Positions 8,901 through 15,133 of a stretch of 16,758 nucleotides of DNA are shown here, one piece after another (the first letter of the stretch is position 1; every line of letters starts with the position of its first letter). Origin of the DNA: M3007 sp040383605 (GTDB taxonomy: Bacteria; Bacteroidota; Bacteroidia; Chitinophagales; Saprospiraceae). Under the pieces are notes generated by a model, which ran no database searches, was not told where the DNA came from, and saw only the letters and a list, made by a program, of their open reading frames with translations. Made by a program: the position numbers and the translations under genes. The DNA lies in assembly GCA_040383605.1 (NCBI GenBank), contig JBEIDF010000066.1, forward strand, positions 1 through 16,758. The letters run 5' to 3'.

Positions 8901-9594
8901 CATGGTCGCAAAAGAAAAATACGGCAGCGACAACGTCCAGCAATTCCTCCAATACGACCTCGATGGCTATCTGCGCGGCCGCGCGACCGAAAGCAAAAAA
9001 GAAAATGTGTTCATCAACTGCAATCGGCCGTACCAGTGGTATCAAAAAGGCAGCCTGATCCTGTACGCCCTGCAAGACTACGTGGGCGAGGAAAAACTGA
9101 ACGCGCAAATAAAAGCCTTCCGCGACAGCTTCGGCCTGAAAGAAAACCCGCCGTTCCCCGGCAGCTACGATCTCTATGCTTTTGTGGAAAAATGCGTACC
9201 CGACTCGCTCCGCTATTTCCTGGACGATTCCTGGATGAAAATCGCGCTGTACGAAAACCGGCTTCTCAGCGCCAAATCCAAAGACCTGGGCAATAACCGC
9301 TACGAAGTAACGCTGAAGGTAAAGGCCCGCAAGATGTATGCCGACGAAAAAGGCAACGAAGCGGAAGCCGCCGCGATGAACGACTACCTGGACATCGGTA
9401 TCTTCTCCGACGATACAATAGAAAAAAACGGCAAAAAACAGACCCAGCCGCTCTATCTGAAAAAACACCGGCTTACCAACGGCGAGCATACCATCGTGCT
9501 GCAAGTGAACGGCAAGCCGATCAAAGCAGGCATTGATCCGTACAACAAGCTGATTGACCGCGTGCCGGATGACAACCGGGTGGCGGTGGAGTAG
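5953..9594 (+). CDS. ABC-2 permease fused to an M1-family (gluzincin) metallopeptidase domain
   Basis: A 1213-residue fusion. The N-terminal half has many hydrophobic membrane segments in two blocks (about 17-37, 56-77, 101-125, 145-170, 176-197, 246-262, then about 325-560), ending with a segment near 567-588. From about 590 on lies an extracytoplasmic M1-type domain with zinc motif HELAH (951-955) and third ligand Glu975 in SESLAEY. The spacing is 19 residues, one more than the 18 of classical M1 enzymes. The exopeptidase GxMEN loop is replaced by GFAQSFPNTIPYSE, which I recall as usual for ABC/M1 fusions. It pairs with the ATPase just upstream. I infer an exporter whose substrate may be processed by the peptidase; the substrate is unknown. 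The leader before ATG 5953 is CTTTTTGCT, not a Shine-Dalgarno. Confidence 0.92.
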   Translation: MFWFVFSFEIRYRLRRPATYIYFAVFLIFTMLIIAEGGTPASEKVYHNSPAVIGSFFALLGILSVLVSSAVMGVPLYRDLEHNTKEYLLASPMGRSAYFWGRFWGSFAILVLLCTGAIFGYIAGSWLGPLADWTKPERYGPHQAVHYLWPFFTVLLPSLFFTSCVFYGLVAWLRNNRVLYSASILLFILYLLANFLVQDLEKRDLVDLLDPFALNTYTNAIKYFTPAEQNTQLTPLSGNLLLNRLLWPALGLGLLLFSYFRFTISGFVSDRSRGGKSVEGETKPPRARLPVFNPIFSRGLHWSNLFSLGQLEFRNILRDSYFLSIMLGAVVFLFIDDWIGNLSYGVPDRPVTMNMLLFKTYNYSLFVFIIIMFYTGETVHRDRSTRFANIADALPVPNWVQLGSKFLAITGVCLMLATIPMLVGLTVQVLQGFFNFKLHYYFIDLYAITFWDYFQMALLAFFVHALVNNKFLGHFAGIGCWVLLFVAQSFLDWDYNLALYSYKPDYRISDMNDFGHFAQPLFWFNLYWTAFGGILLLLAALLWTRGADNTARMRWQAFRQRWNLRSVAGLGVLGLIWLGSGSFIYYNVSEINTYRTADEGKKWSAEYEKRYKKYDRIPQPKVTDVLLYADIYPAERSIAMRAQLKIKNKTDRPIDSLHLLSEDGQHYTLLYNDREIQPAFAEQMPRPKLTLLYSKPDTGGYRIFKLPQTLQPGDTALLEIRTRIQKTGFVNNGFNREFIYNGTFTSGGIPSIGYNQDLELESDEDRKKYALPEKPEDLPPHRDPYGEKTLLFNDDADFVSFECIVSTTPDQIAVAPGYIQKEWTENGRRYFHYKQDTKTDYFFNLVSGRYTVLKDKWTSPDGQDVNIEIFYHHEHDYNLDRMVAGIKDGLSYFHRNFGPYQFRQVRILEFPRYAGFAQSFPNTIPYSEDFGWYADFSDPNDYDYFYYVTVHELAHQWWGHQVVPNYTRGSNLLSESLAEYTALMVAKEKYGSDNVQQFLQYDLDGYLRGRATESKKENVFINCNRPYQWYQKGSLILYALQDYVGEEKLNAQIKAFRDSFGLKENPPFPGSYDLYAFVEKCVPDSLRYFLDDSWMKIALYENRLLSAKSKDLGNNRYEVTLKVKARKMYADEKGNEAEAAAMNDYLDIGIFSDDTIEKNGKKQTQPLYLKKHRLTNGEHTIVLQVNGKPIKAGIDPYNKLIDRVPDDNRVAVE

Positions 9595-9683
9595 GATTTT
9601 TTTTCGGAGCGCCTGTCCAGAGTTTTCTTTGAAAATCAGCTGGTTAAGAGGCTGTATCATAAGTCACAGCGCTCCAAAATTGT

Positions 9684-9770
9684 CGAAATAAAATTTTGAA
9701 AATCGATCGAGCACAGTGTCGTCGCGACTCAAAATAACGCCGACGCTATGCTCGATCGAAATTTTATTTT
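9684..9770. repeat. Imperfect inverted repeat with long arms
   Basis: The left arm (9684-9724; AAATAAAATTT then TCGATCGAGCACAGTGTCGTCG) pairs with the right arm (9738-9770; CGCCGACGCTATGCTCGATCGA then AATTTTATTT). The left arm carries about six additional bases (TGAAAA). The two arms differ at a few further positions, so it is an aged hairpin or a remnant of a palindromic mobile element. No coding content. Confidence 0.6.
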
Positions 9771-9829
9771 ACTGCTTGATTTCGTTGGATACTTGTTCGA
9801 CCGCCTCTATATCGCGGTGGCGGGAATGG

Positions 9830-9914
9830 TACACGTTCTAAGCGCTTGTTCAAATTTTGATTTCTGGGCTGCAACTGCCCAGAAATCAACGTTTGAACAA
9901 GCGCTTAGGGTGTA
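9830..9914. repeat. 85 bp near-perfect hairpin bounded by TA, possible second MITE type
   Basis: The arms 9838-9869 and 9877-9908 are 32 bases each with only two mismatches and a 7-base loop (TGCAACT). The pairing extends outward to TACAC at 9830-9834 and GTGTA at 9910-9914. Bounding TA dinucleotides would fit TA-target insertion as in IS630/Tc1-type elements, but a TA boundary is weak evidence. It differs in sequence from the GTAA-ended elements. A strong RNA hairpin or terminator role is an alternative, though no clear T run follows directly. Confidence 0.55.
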
Positions 9915-10014
9915 AATCAAAAATTTCATGTTAAGTTTTTTTACACGAGAAGGGCATCGTAAAAAAAATAATCGATTTTTTTGCATGATAGCCGAGGGAC
10001 AGGTATCTTCACTA

Positions 10015-10175
10015 GTAACTGGTTAGCAGGTCGCGTCTGAGCCAAAAAAGGATCCATTTTCGCCAGACGAAGCGATTTTTTGCAGGCCATAGCAGCGCTA
10101 TGGTCAAAAAAAATCGCAAAGTATGGCGGAAAATGGGACTTTTTGGGCCAGACAGCGATCCTGCTAACCAGTTAC
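10015..10175 (+). mobile_element. MITE copy B, about 161 bp, same family, no visible target duplication
   Basis: The terminal inverted repeats (10015-10030 and 10160-10175) are identical to those of copy A. The interior is nearly the same sequence in the same orientation, differing mainly at GGATCC versus GAACCC in the left arm, a few bases in the right arm and one base in length. Left flank CTTCACTA and right flank CAAAACAG do not match, so the 8 bp duplication seen in A and C is absent. Either one flank was rearranged or the duplication has decayed. Confidence 0.88.
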
Positions 10176-10257
10176 CAAAACAGTATATCTAAGTATAGGT
10201 GCTGCCCGATCTGCATGCATCCAGCGCAGCAGGGCGAATACCACAATTTAATCACTC

Positions 10258-10413
10258 ATGAACAAACACGCTCATTCATCCCCCCAAGGGAGCCGCGCCC
10301 TTGCGGTCATCCTCACTATTGTAGTCCAACTCGTACTTGGATATTACCTGTACCAAAACGCCGTCCAGAAGCCGACGACGGCGGGTACGGAGCAGCGGGC
10401 GCACCGACCCTGA
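10258..10413 (+). CDS. Possible 51-residue single-span membrane protein
   Basis: ATG 10258 to TGA 10411-10413 encodes 51 residues: a polar N-terminus (MNKHAHSSPQGSR), one clear transmembrane helix (ALAVILTIVVQLVLGYYLY, about 14-32) and a short polar tail. I do not recognise it. Support for a real gene is the well-formed membrane helix and a small hairpin with T run starting at its stop codon. It lies 83 bases after mobile element B and converges on the DUF4249 gene. It could also be the surviving N-terminus of a longer gene. No Shine-Dalgarno or convincing promoter is seen. Confidence 0.4.
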   Translation: MNKHAHSSPQGSRALAVILTIVVQLVLGYYLYQNAVQKPTTAGTEQRAHRP

Positions 10414-10430
10414 TCCGTTTACGGATTTTT
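10413..10430 (+). terminator. Small hairpin plus T run, candidate terminator
   Basis: ATCCG (10413-10417), loop TTTA, CGGAT (10422-10426), then TTTT (10427-10430). The stem is only 5 bp, so it is weak. It begins at the last base of the small membrane ORF's stop codon and lies before the end of the convergent DUF4249 gene. Confidence 0.35.
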
Positions 10431-10466
10431 CCTTTCCGGTGAAAACGATGGCTCCGCCGCTACCAC

Positions 10467-11315
10467 TTACTTTTTCACAATCGTCATTTTTCGGTCGTAC
10501 ATCAATCCGGTAAAAATCCCAATCGGGTTGGCGGAGCCGTGCACATTGCTTTTGATGGGCGAGGGCTGCGCGAAGGGATTGAGGTTGCCGAACACGGCGA
10601 GCTGTACGCTTTCCACGTAATCGTAATAGGCTTTTTCGATGTGCAGCACGGTATTATAGACCGTGTCGCCCTCTGCCAGCTCGTACCCGGTGCCGAAGGC
10701 GATCAGCGGCGTTTGGGCGATTCGGTCGGAGGTTAAAAAATCCTGATCCGGCACGCTGTCGAGGGCGGCGTAATTGAGCAGGCGGCGGAAGTAGTTTTCG
10801 CGGCCGGGTTCCGGATCGCTGATGAACGTCAAGATGCGCGCGAGCGTGTCCAAGTCCGGACTAAACTCCACCCGGATGCTGTCAATCGGTACAAAAGGCA
10901 TCATCGTTGTTTCACCGGTGATTTCCTGGCCGTTTTTGAGCAAAATCTGCAGGCGATATTCGATGCCCGGGGTAGCGGGCGTCAGGTTTGGACTGACGTA
11001 ATTATAGATTTTAAAGGGCGAAAAGTCGAAGGCGAGCTGGTTTTTCAGTGTGTCCACCCGGCCGTCGTAGGCGATGGTGACCAGCGCGCTGTCGAGCAGC
11101 GTTTTTTGCAGGAACGTGGAATCGAGTCCGAACGGATCAAAATATCCGAAACTCTGCGTCAGCAGGAGCCGGAGGGGTTTGCCGGGTTCGAGGTAGCATT
11201 CTACCACCGGCTGGCGCTCGTATTCGGGCAGTTCGATCTCCACCTCCTTGGTGAGGTTGCAGGCAGCGAGCAGGGCCAGGAGGGCGAGCGGCAGGATGTT
11301 TTTCAGCATGTTCAT
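10467..11315 (-). CDS. DUF4249 domain lipoprotein, partner of the TonB receptor
   Basis: 282 residues, with a lipoprotein signal (MNMLKNILPLALLALLAAC, lipid-modified Cys19 expected) followed by the DUF4249 pattern: an early VVECYLEPGKPLRLLLTQS strand, DSALVTI, PGIEYRLQILLKNGQEITGETTMM, and a C-terminal segment with FGNLNPFAQPSPIKSNVHG and GIFTGLMYDRK. DUF4249 proteins are Bacteroidota lipoproteins usually encoded beside TonB-dependent receptors; I infer a surface-associated substrate-binding or accessory role. It begins 6 bases after the receptor's stop codon on the same strand, so the two form one operon. Another Met two codons in (MNM) makes the exact start ambiguous by two residues. Confidence 0.88.
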   Translation of the reverse strand: MNMLKNILPLALLALLAACNLTKEVEIELPEYERQPVVECYLEPGKPLRLLLTQSFGYFDPFGLDSTFLQKTLLDSALVTIAYDGRVDTLKNQLAFDFSPFKIYNYVSPNLTPATPGIEYRLQILLKNGQEITGETTMMPFVPIDSIRVEFSPDLDTLARILTFISDPEPGRENYFRRLLNYAALDSVPDQDFLTSDRIAQTPLIAFGTGYELAEGDTVYNTVLHIEKAYYDYVESVQLAVFGNLNPFAQPSPIKSNVHGSANPIGIFTGLMYDRKMTIVKK

Positions 11316-11321
11316 GGGAAC

Positions 11322-13658
11322 TTAGAATTTGAAATTCCAGGTGATAGAGGGGAGTACGGGGAAGAGCGAGACTTGCTGCGCCCGGATGGCCGTCGGGATA
11401 TCTACTGCGACGTCGCCCTGCTGGACGGTTTGGAACTGCGGTTCGAGGTAGATAAAGTACGGATTGCGGCGGTCGGTGGCGTTAAAGATGCTGAGGGTGA
11501 TATCCTGGCTGGTGCGGCGGGTTTTCCATTTGTACACGAGGCCGAGGTCGAGGCGCATATAGGCCGGATACCGGAACGTATTGCGATCGCCGTACACGGG
11601 CACGACGGTCTGGAAAGGTGCGCCGGGGATATCCTGCATCGTGAAGCGGCCGGAGGGTAGCCAGCTGGCGTACCCGGAGGTATAGACCCAGGTTGCCGTG
11701 GCCTGCCAGCGGGGACTGAGGGCGTAGGTTGCCACCACGCTGAGGTTGTGGCGCGTATCGAAGCGGGGCGGGAAGTAATTACCGCCGTTGATTACCTCGA
11801 AATCGCCGCGCCGTACCCAGGCAAGCGTGTATCCGATCCATCCGGTGAGTTTGCCGTCCTTTTTTTCAATTTCGAGTTCGAGCGGACTGTACGCATAGCC
11901 CCTGCCGATGGCCAGTTCGTTCTCCAGGTTGTTGTTGCCAAACAGTTCGGCGCCGTCTATAAAATCCACTTGGTTGCGGAGTTTTTTATACCACGCCTCC
12001 CAGGTTACCAGTACATTTTCGCGCACAAGCCAGGACGCACCCAGGGCGACTTGGTCGCTGATTTCCGGGCGGATATTTTCCGTGCTGGGGTACCAAATAT
12101 CGGTAGGCAGGGAGAGCCCGCTGCTGGCCAGCAGGTGGAGATATTGGTTCATGCGGGCGTAAGAGGCCTTCACCGACAGGCGGTCGGAAATCGCATAGTT
12201 CGCAGCCACGCGGGGTTCGAAGGCCTGATAAGTGGCCTGCCGGCTTTGCCAGGCGGAGATCCGCGCGCCGTAGTTGATTTTGAGCCGTTCCGTCGCTTCC
12301 CAATCGTCGGAAAAGTACGCGCCATATTCCATGCCCGTGAAATCCTGCCCCGAGGCGAAGCTAAACTGCCCATCGTCGCTGCCGGCGCGCAGGCGGGCTA
12401 CCGCGAGCTGGTGGTAGGTCGCATTGACGCCGAAGCGCATCACGTGCTTGTTGTTGGGCTGGTAATAGAAATCCACTTTGGCGTTGATATCCTGGATTTC
12501 CGAGCCGAGGTTGAAAGAAAAGCCCTGCAGGATATTGCGGATGCGGTAGCGGTAGTCGGAGAAGGTAAAGGTGGTGTTGGCAAATAGTTTGGGATTGAAA
12601 ATATGATTCCAGCGGGCGGTGCCGGTGGTATTTCCCCAGTCGAACAGAAAATTAAAGGTTTCATTATTAAAACCAAACACATCCCGTCCGAAATACCCAC
12701 TCAAATAGAGCCGGTCTTTCTCCGTGAGGGTAAAATTCACCTTTGTGTTCAGGTCATAAAAATAGTAATCCGGAATCGGGTTGAAATTTTCACTGCCTTC
12801 ATTGGCGCGGTTGATGCTGCGGGTGATCAGGTCGGCATACGTGCGGCGCCCGCTGACGATAAAAGAGGATTTGTCCTTCTGAATGGGGCCTTCCAGCGTA
12901 AGCCGACTGGAAATCAGGCCGATTCCGCCCGAGCCGGTGAATTCCTGGTTGTTGCCTTCTTTCATCCGCACGTCAATAACCGAGGAAAGTCGGCCGCCGT
13001 ATTGGGAGGGGAAGCCGCCTTTATATACTTTCAGGTCTTTGACGGCGTCGGGATTGAAGGTGCTGAAGAAACCGAAGAGGTGGTTGGCGTTGTACACCAC
13101 CGCTTCGTCGAGCACGATCAGGTTTTGATCGCTGTTGCCGCCGCGCACGAACAGGCCCGTGGTGCCTTCCGCGCCCGGGGTGATGCCGGGTTTTAATTGT
13201 AAAATCTTGATCACGTCCGTTTCGCCAAACAACGCCGGCACGGCTTTGATTTCCCGGCTGCCGATCGTGGCCACCGACATTTCGGTGCTTTTGACCCGCT
13301 CCTCAAAGGCATTGGCCTGGATGACCACCTCCTGGAGCAGGGCGCCCTGCTGGGAGAGGCTTACGTTGAGTTTGAGGTCTTTGTTGGGGAGAATCGTCCG
13401 AACGTCCGTTTCATAGCCCAGGTAGCTGAACTGCAGCTGCACCGAGTCACTGCCAACCGGCAAGGCCAAAGAGTAAAAGCCGTATTCGTTGGATGCGTTG
13501 CCGTTGCGTTGTCCGACGACTTGCACGGTGGCGCCAATCAGCGATTCGCCGGTTTGCCGGTCGGTGAGGGCGCCGCTGACTGTGATACGCTGGGCCGCCA
13601 GCGCGGTGTGAATAAACACGAGGGCAGCCGCGAGGCCGCAAGTTAGAAGCGAACGCAT
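11322..13658 (-). CDS. TonB-dependent outer-membrane receptor with CarboxypepD_reg-like domain
   Basis: 778 residues. A signal peptide (about 1-21, ending ALA) is followed by a CarboxypepD_reg-like domain (about 24-110: VSGALTDRQTGESLIGATVQVVG...GFYSLALPVG...FSYLGYE). The plug domain is at about 130-235, with LQLKPGITPGAEGTTGLFVRGGNSDQNLIVLDEAVVYNANHLFGFFSTFNPDAVKDLKVYKGGFPSQYGGRLSSVIDVRMKEG-type motifs. A beta-barrel then ends in the terminal aromatic residue (WNFKF) needed for outer-membrane assembly. It imports an unknown ligand with TonB-ExbBD energy. With the DUF4249 gene 6 bases downstream it resembles other Bacteroidota receptor-lipoprotein pairs. It is transcribed divergently from mvaD across a 146 bp gap; no SusD homologue is present. 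Confidence 0.93.
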   Translation of the reverse strand: MRSLLTCGLAAALVFIHTALAAQRITVSGALTDRQTGESLIGATVQVVGQRNGNASNEYGFYSLALPVGSDSVQLQFSYLGYETDVRTILPNKDLKLNVSLSQQGALLQEVVIQANAFEERVKSTEMSVATIGSREIKAVPALFGETDVIKILQLKPGITPGAEGTTGLFVRGGNSDQNLIVLDEAVVYNANHLFGFFSTFNPDAVKDLKVYKGGFPSQYGGRLSSVIDVRMKEGNNQEFTGSGGIGLISSRLTLEGPIQKDKSSFIVSGRRTYADLITRSINRANEGSENFNPIPDYYFYDLNTKVNFTLTEKDRLYLSGYFGRDVFGFNNETFNFLFDWGNTTGTARWNHIFNPKLFANTTFTFSDYRYRIRNILQGFSFNLGSEIQDINAKVDFYYQPNNKHVMRFGVNATYHQLAVARLRAGSDDGQFSFASGQDFTGMEYGAYFSDDWEATERLKINYGARISAWQSRQATYQAFEPRVAANYAISDRLSVKASYARMNQYLHLLASSGLSLPTDIWYPSTENIRPEISDQVALGASWLVRENVLVTWEAWYKKLRNQVDFIDGAELFGNNNLENELAIGRGYAYSPLELEIEKKDGKLTGWIGYTLAWVRRGDFEVINGGNYFPPRFDTRHNLSVVATYALSPRWQATATWVYTSGYASWLPSGRFTMQDIPGAPFQTVVPVYGDRNTFRYPAYMRLDLGLVYKWKTRRTSQDITLSIFNATDRRNPYFIYLEPQFQTVQQGDVAVDIPTAIRAQQVSLFPVLPSITWNFKF

Positions 13659-13773
13659 GAAAAAGTAGTTCTTGTGTGTATTGTGTAGTCATCTAAACAC
13701 CTTGAATAAAATAATGTTTAATTTAAAGTAGATAAAAGTTAAACAAACCTTCCGGGATTCGCCGCCGCGTGCT

Positions 13774-13781
13774 TAATTTTG
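13774..13781 (+). promoter_or_regulatory. -7 element (TAATTTTG) upstream of mvaD
   Basis: TAATTTTG at 13774-13781 matches the Bacteroidota -7 consensus TAnnTTTG exactly, about 24 bases before ATG 13805. The expected -33 TTTG is not clear at the right distance. If real, transcription would start near 13788, ruling out the upstream in-frame GTG at 13769 as the start of mvaD. Confidence 0.45.
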
Positions 13782-13804
13782 CCGCCCACAACTTCACCCG
13801 CGCC

Positions 13805-14854
13805 ATGCATACCAGTTCCGGCCAGTTTTTCTGGCGCTCTCCGAGCAACATCGCCATCATCAAATATTGGGGCAAGCACGGCCGTCAATTGCCGCGCAAC
13901 CCCTCGATCAGTTTCACCCTTTCCGCCTCTTTCACGGATATGGCGCTGGAATACGCGCCGCGGGAAACGCCGGGGGAGGAAATCGAATTGGAGTTTCTGT
14001 TTCACGACGAACCGAACGAGGCGTTTCGCGCCAAGATTCTGGCGTTTTTGGAAAGCCTGAAACCGGTTTTTCCCTTTTTGCCGGAACTCAGCCTGCGCGT
14101 CCGCTCGGGAAATTCTTTCCCGCACTCGGCCGGTATTGCCTCCTCGGCCTCTTCTATGTCGGCCCTGGCGCTCTGCCTCTGTTCCCTCGAGGATGCGCTG
14201 CTCGGCACGCTGGGCGATCCGGAAACTTTCGATCGCAAGGCCTCGGAAATTGCGCGCCTGGGCAGCGGCAGCGCCTGCCGATCCATTTACCCGTACGCAG
14301 CGGTGTGGGGCGCTACGCCCGATGTGCCCGGCGCTTCAGACGAATACGCCGTGCCTGCGGAAGATTTTTTGCATCCGCTGTTCAAATCGCTCCACAACGA
14401 TATCCTGATCGTCAGCGCCGGCGAGAAGGCGGTTTCCAGTCGCGCCGGCCACGCCCTCATGAAGGGCAATCCCTACGCCGAACCGCGCTACGAGCAGGCG
14501 CGCCGCCGACTGAATCGCCTGTTGGATGTGCTTCGCGCGGGCGATCTGCAGGAATTCGGCAAAATCGCGGAAGACGAAGCGCTCACCCTGCATGCCCTGA
14601 TGATGTGCAGCGATCCGTCCTATATGCTCATGGAGCCCAACTCGCTGGAGATGATCAAACGCATCCGCCAGTACCGCGCGGATACCGGCCACCTGGTCTG
14701 TTTTACCCTCGACGCCGGACCGAATATCCACCTGCTGTACCCGGAAGAAATTATCCACGAGGTGCGCGCGTTTATTGACGAACAACTCAAGCCGCTGTGC
14801 GCAAATGAATGGGTGATTGGCGACTGGGTTGGGGAGGGGCCGGAGGAAATGTAA
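13805..14854 (+). CDS. mvaD: Diphosphomevalonate decarboxylase
   Basis: This 349-residue GHMP-superfamily protein matches mevalonate diphosphate decarboxylase, which converts mevalonate 5-diphosphate to isopentenyl diphosphate with ATP. Visible motifs are SPSNIAIIKYWGK (12-24), HSAGIASSASS (107-117, the phosphate-binding loop), GSGSACRSIY (153-162, with Arg159 in the position of the family's catalytic Arg) and FTLDAGPNIHLLY, whose Asp303 corresponds to the catalytic Asp. ATG 13805 is preferred over GTG 13769 because a -7 promoter element covers the latter and the family's conserved region starts just after. It is cytoplasmic and shows that the mevalonate route operates. The stop codon is followed one base later by the left target duplication of mobile element copy C. 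Confidence 0.95.
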   Translation: MHTSSGQFFWRSPSNIAIIKYWGKHGRQLPRNPSISFTLSASFTDMALEYAPRETPGEEIELEFLFHDEPNEAFRAKILAFLESLKPVFPFLPELSLRVRSGNSFPHSAGIASSASSMSALALCLCSLEDALLGTLGDPETFDRKASEIARLGSGSACRSIYPYAAVWGATPDVPGASDEYAVPAEDFLHPLFKSLHNDILIVSAGEKAVSSRAGHALMKGNPYAEPRYEQARRRLNRLLDVLRAGDLQEFGKIAEDEALTLHALMMCSDPSYMLMEPNSLEMIKRIRQYRADTGHLVCFTLDAGPNIHLLYPEEIIHEVRAFIDEQLKPLCANEWVIGDWVGEGPEEM

Positions 14855-14863
14855 AATAGATTC

Positions 14864-15025
14864 GTAACTGGTTAGCAGGATCGCTGTCTGGCCCAAAAAG
14901 TCCCATTTTCCGCCATGCTTTGCGATTTTTTGCAGGCCATAGCAGCGCTATGGTCAAAAAAAATCGCAAAGTATGGCGAAAAATGGATCCTTTTTTGGCT
15001 CAGACGCGACCTGCTAACCAGTTAC
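14864..15025 (-). mobile_element. MITE copy C, about 162 bp, 8 bp target duplication, outer arms inverted
   Basis: The terminal repeats (14864-14879 and 15010-15025) are identical to those of copies A and B. Perfect 8 bp direct repeats ATAGATTC flank it (14856-14863 and 15026-15033). The outer arms run in the opposite orientation to copies A and B: GATCGCTGTCTGGCCC is on the left here but on the right there. The core GATTTTTTGCAGGCCATAGC...GGTCAAAAAAAATCGC keeps the same orientation. The long palindrome starts right behind the mvaD stop and could serve as its terminator in RNA (inference). Confidence 0.9.
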
Positions 15026-15039
15026 ATAGATTCTACGTA

Positions 15040-15055
15040 CCTGCTAACCAGTTGC
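15040..15055. repeat. Solo terminal repeat of the same MITE family
   Basis: CCTGCTAACCAGTTGC differs by one base (G for A at the fifteenth position) from the 16 bp right end of the elements. It lies 14 bases outside copy C with no matching left end of its own. It is likely the remnant of an older copy next to which copy C inserted. Confidence 0.7.
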
Positions 15056-15083
15056 GACTTTACACGGGGGGCAAATATTTTTA

Positions 15084-15117
15084 TTTGGAAGTTTGAATCC
15101 AAAAACCCGTAATTTTG
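15084..15117 (+). promoter_or_regulatory. Bacteroidota-type promoter for the cysteine-rich protein gene
   Basis: TTTG at 15084-15087 and TAATTTTG at 15110-15117 match the -33 and -7 consensus with a 22-base spacing, slightly long. The -7 element ends 16 bases before ATG 15134. The promoter lies outside the MITE and solo end, so it seems untouched by insertion. Confidence 0.5.
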
Positions 15118-15133
15118 CAGCGATTCTTTCGCT

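Larger units (their letters stand above)
9595..10014. other. Non-coding repeat island between the ABC/M1 gene and mobile element copy B
   Basis: No gene is supported in these 420 bases. The region holds two separate inverted repeats (9684-9770 and 9830-9914) and AT-rich runs near 9961-9982 (A8TAATCGAT7-like, a short palindrome). GAGGCTGTATCATAAGT at about 9649-9665 resembles a transposon end, but no matching opposite end was found. It reads as a landing zone for small mobile sequences. Confidence 0.5.

Noticed and set aside
10080..10442. 120-residue open frame starting in mobile element copy B
   Set aside because: Its first 30 residues are element sequence and the rest overlaps the small membrane frame with low-complexity, unrecognisable sequence. 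No support for coding.
13769..13804. GTG 13769 as the mvaD start
   Set aside because: The 12 extra residues overlap an exact -7 promoter element, and the conserved N-terminal motif follows ATG 13805 closely.
14915..15112. 65-residue open frame in copy C and its downstream flank
   Set aside because: It starts in the element and runs through the solo end and the promoter of the next gene.
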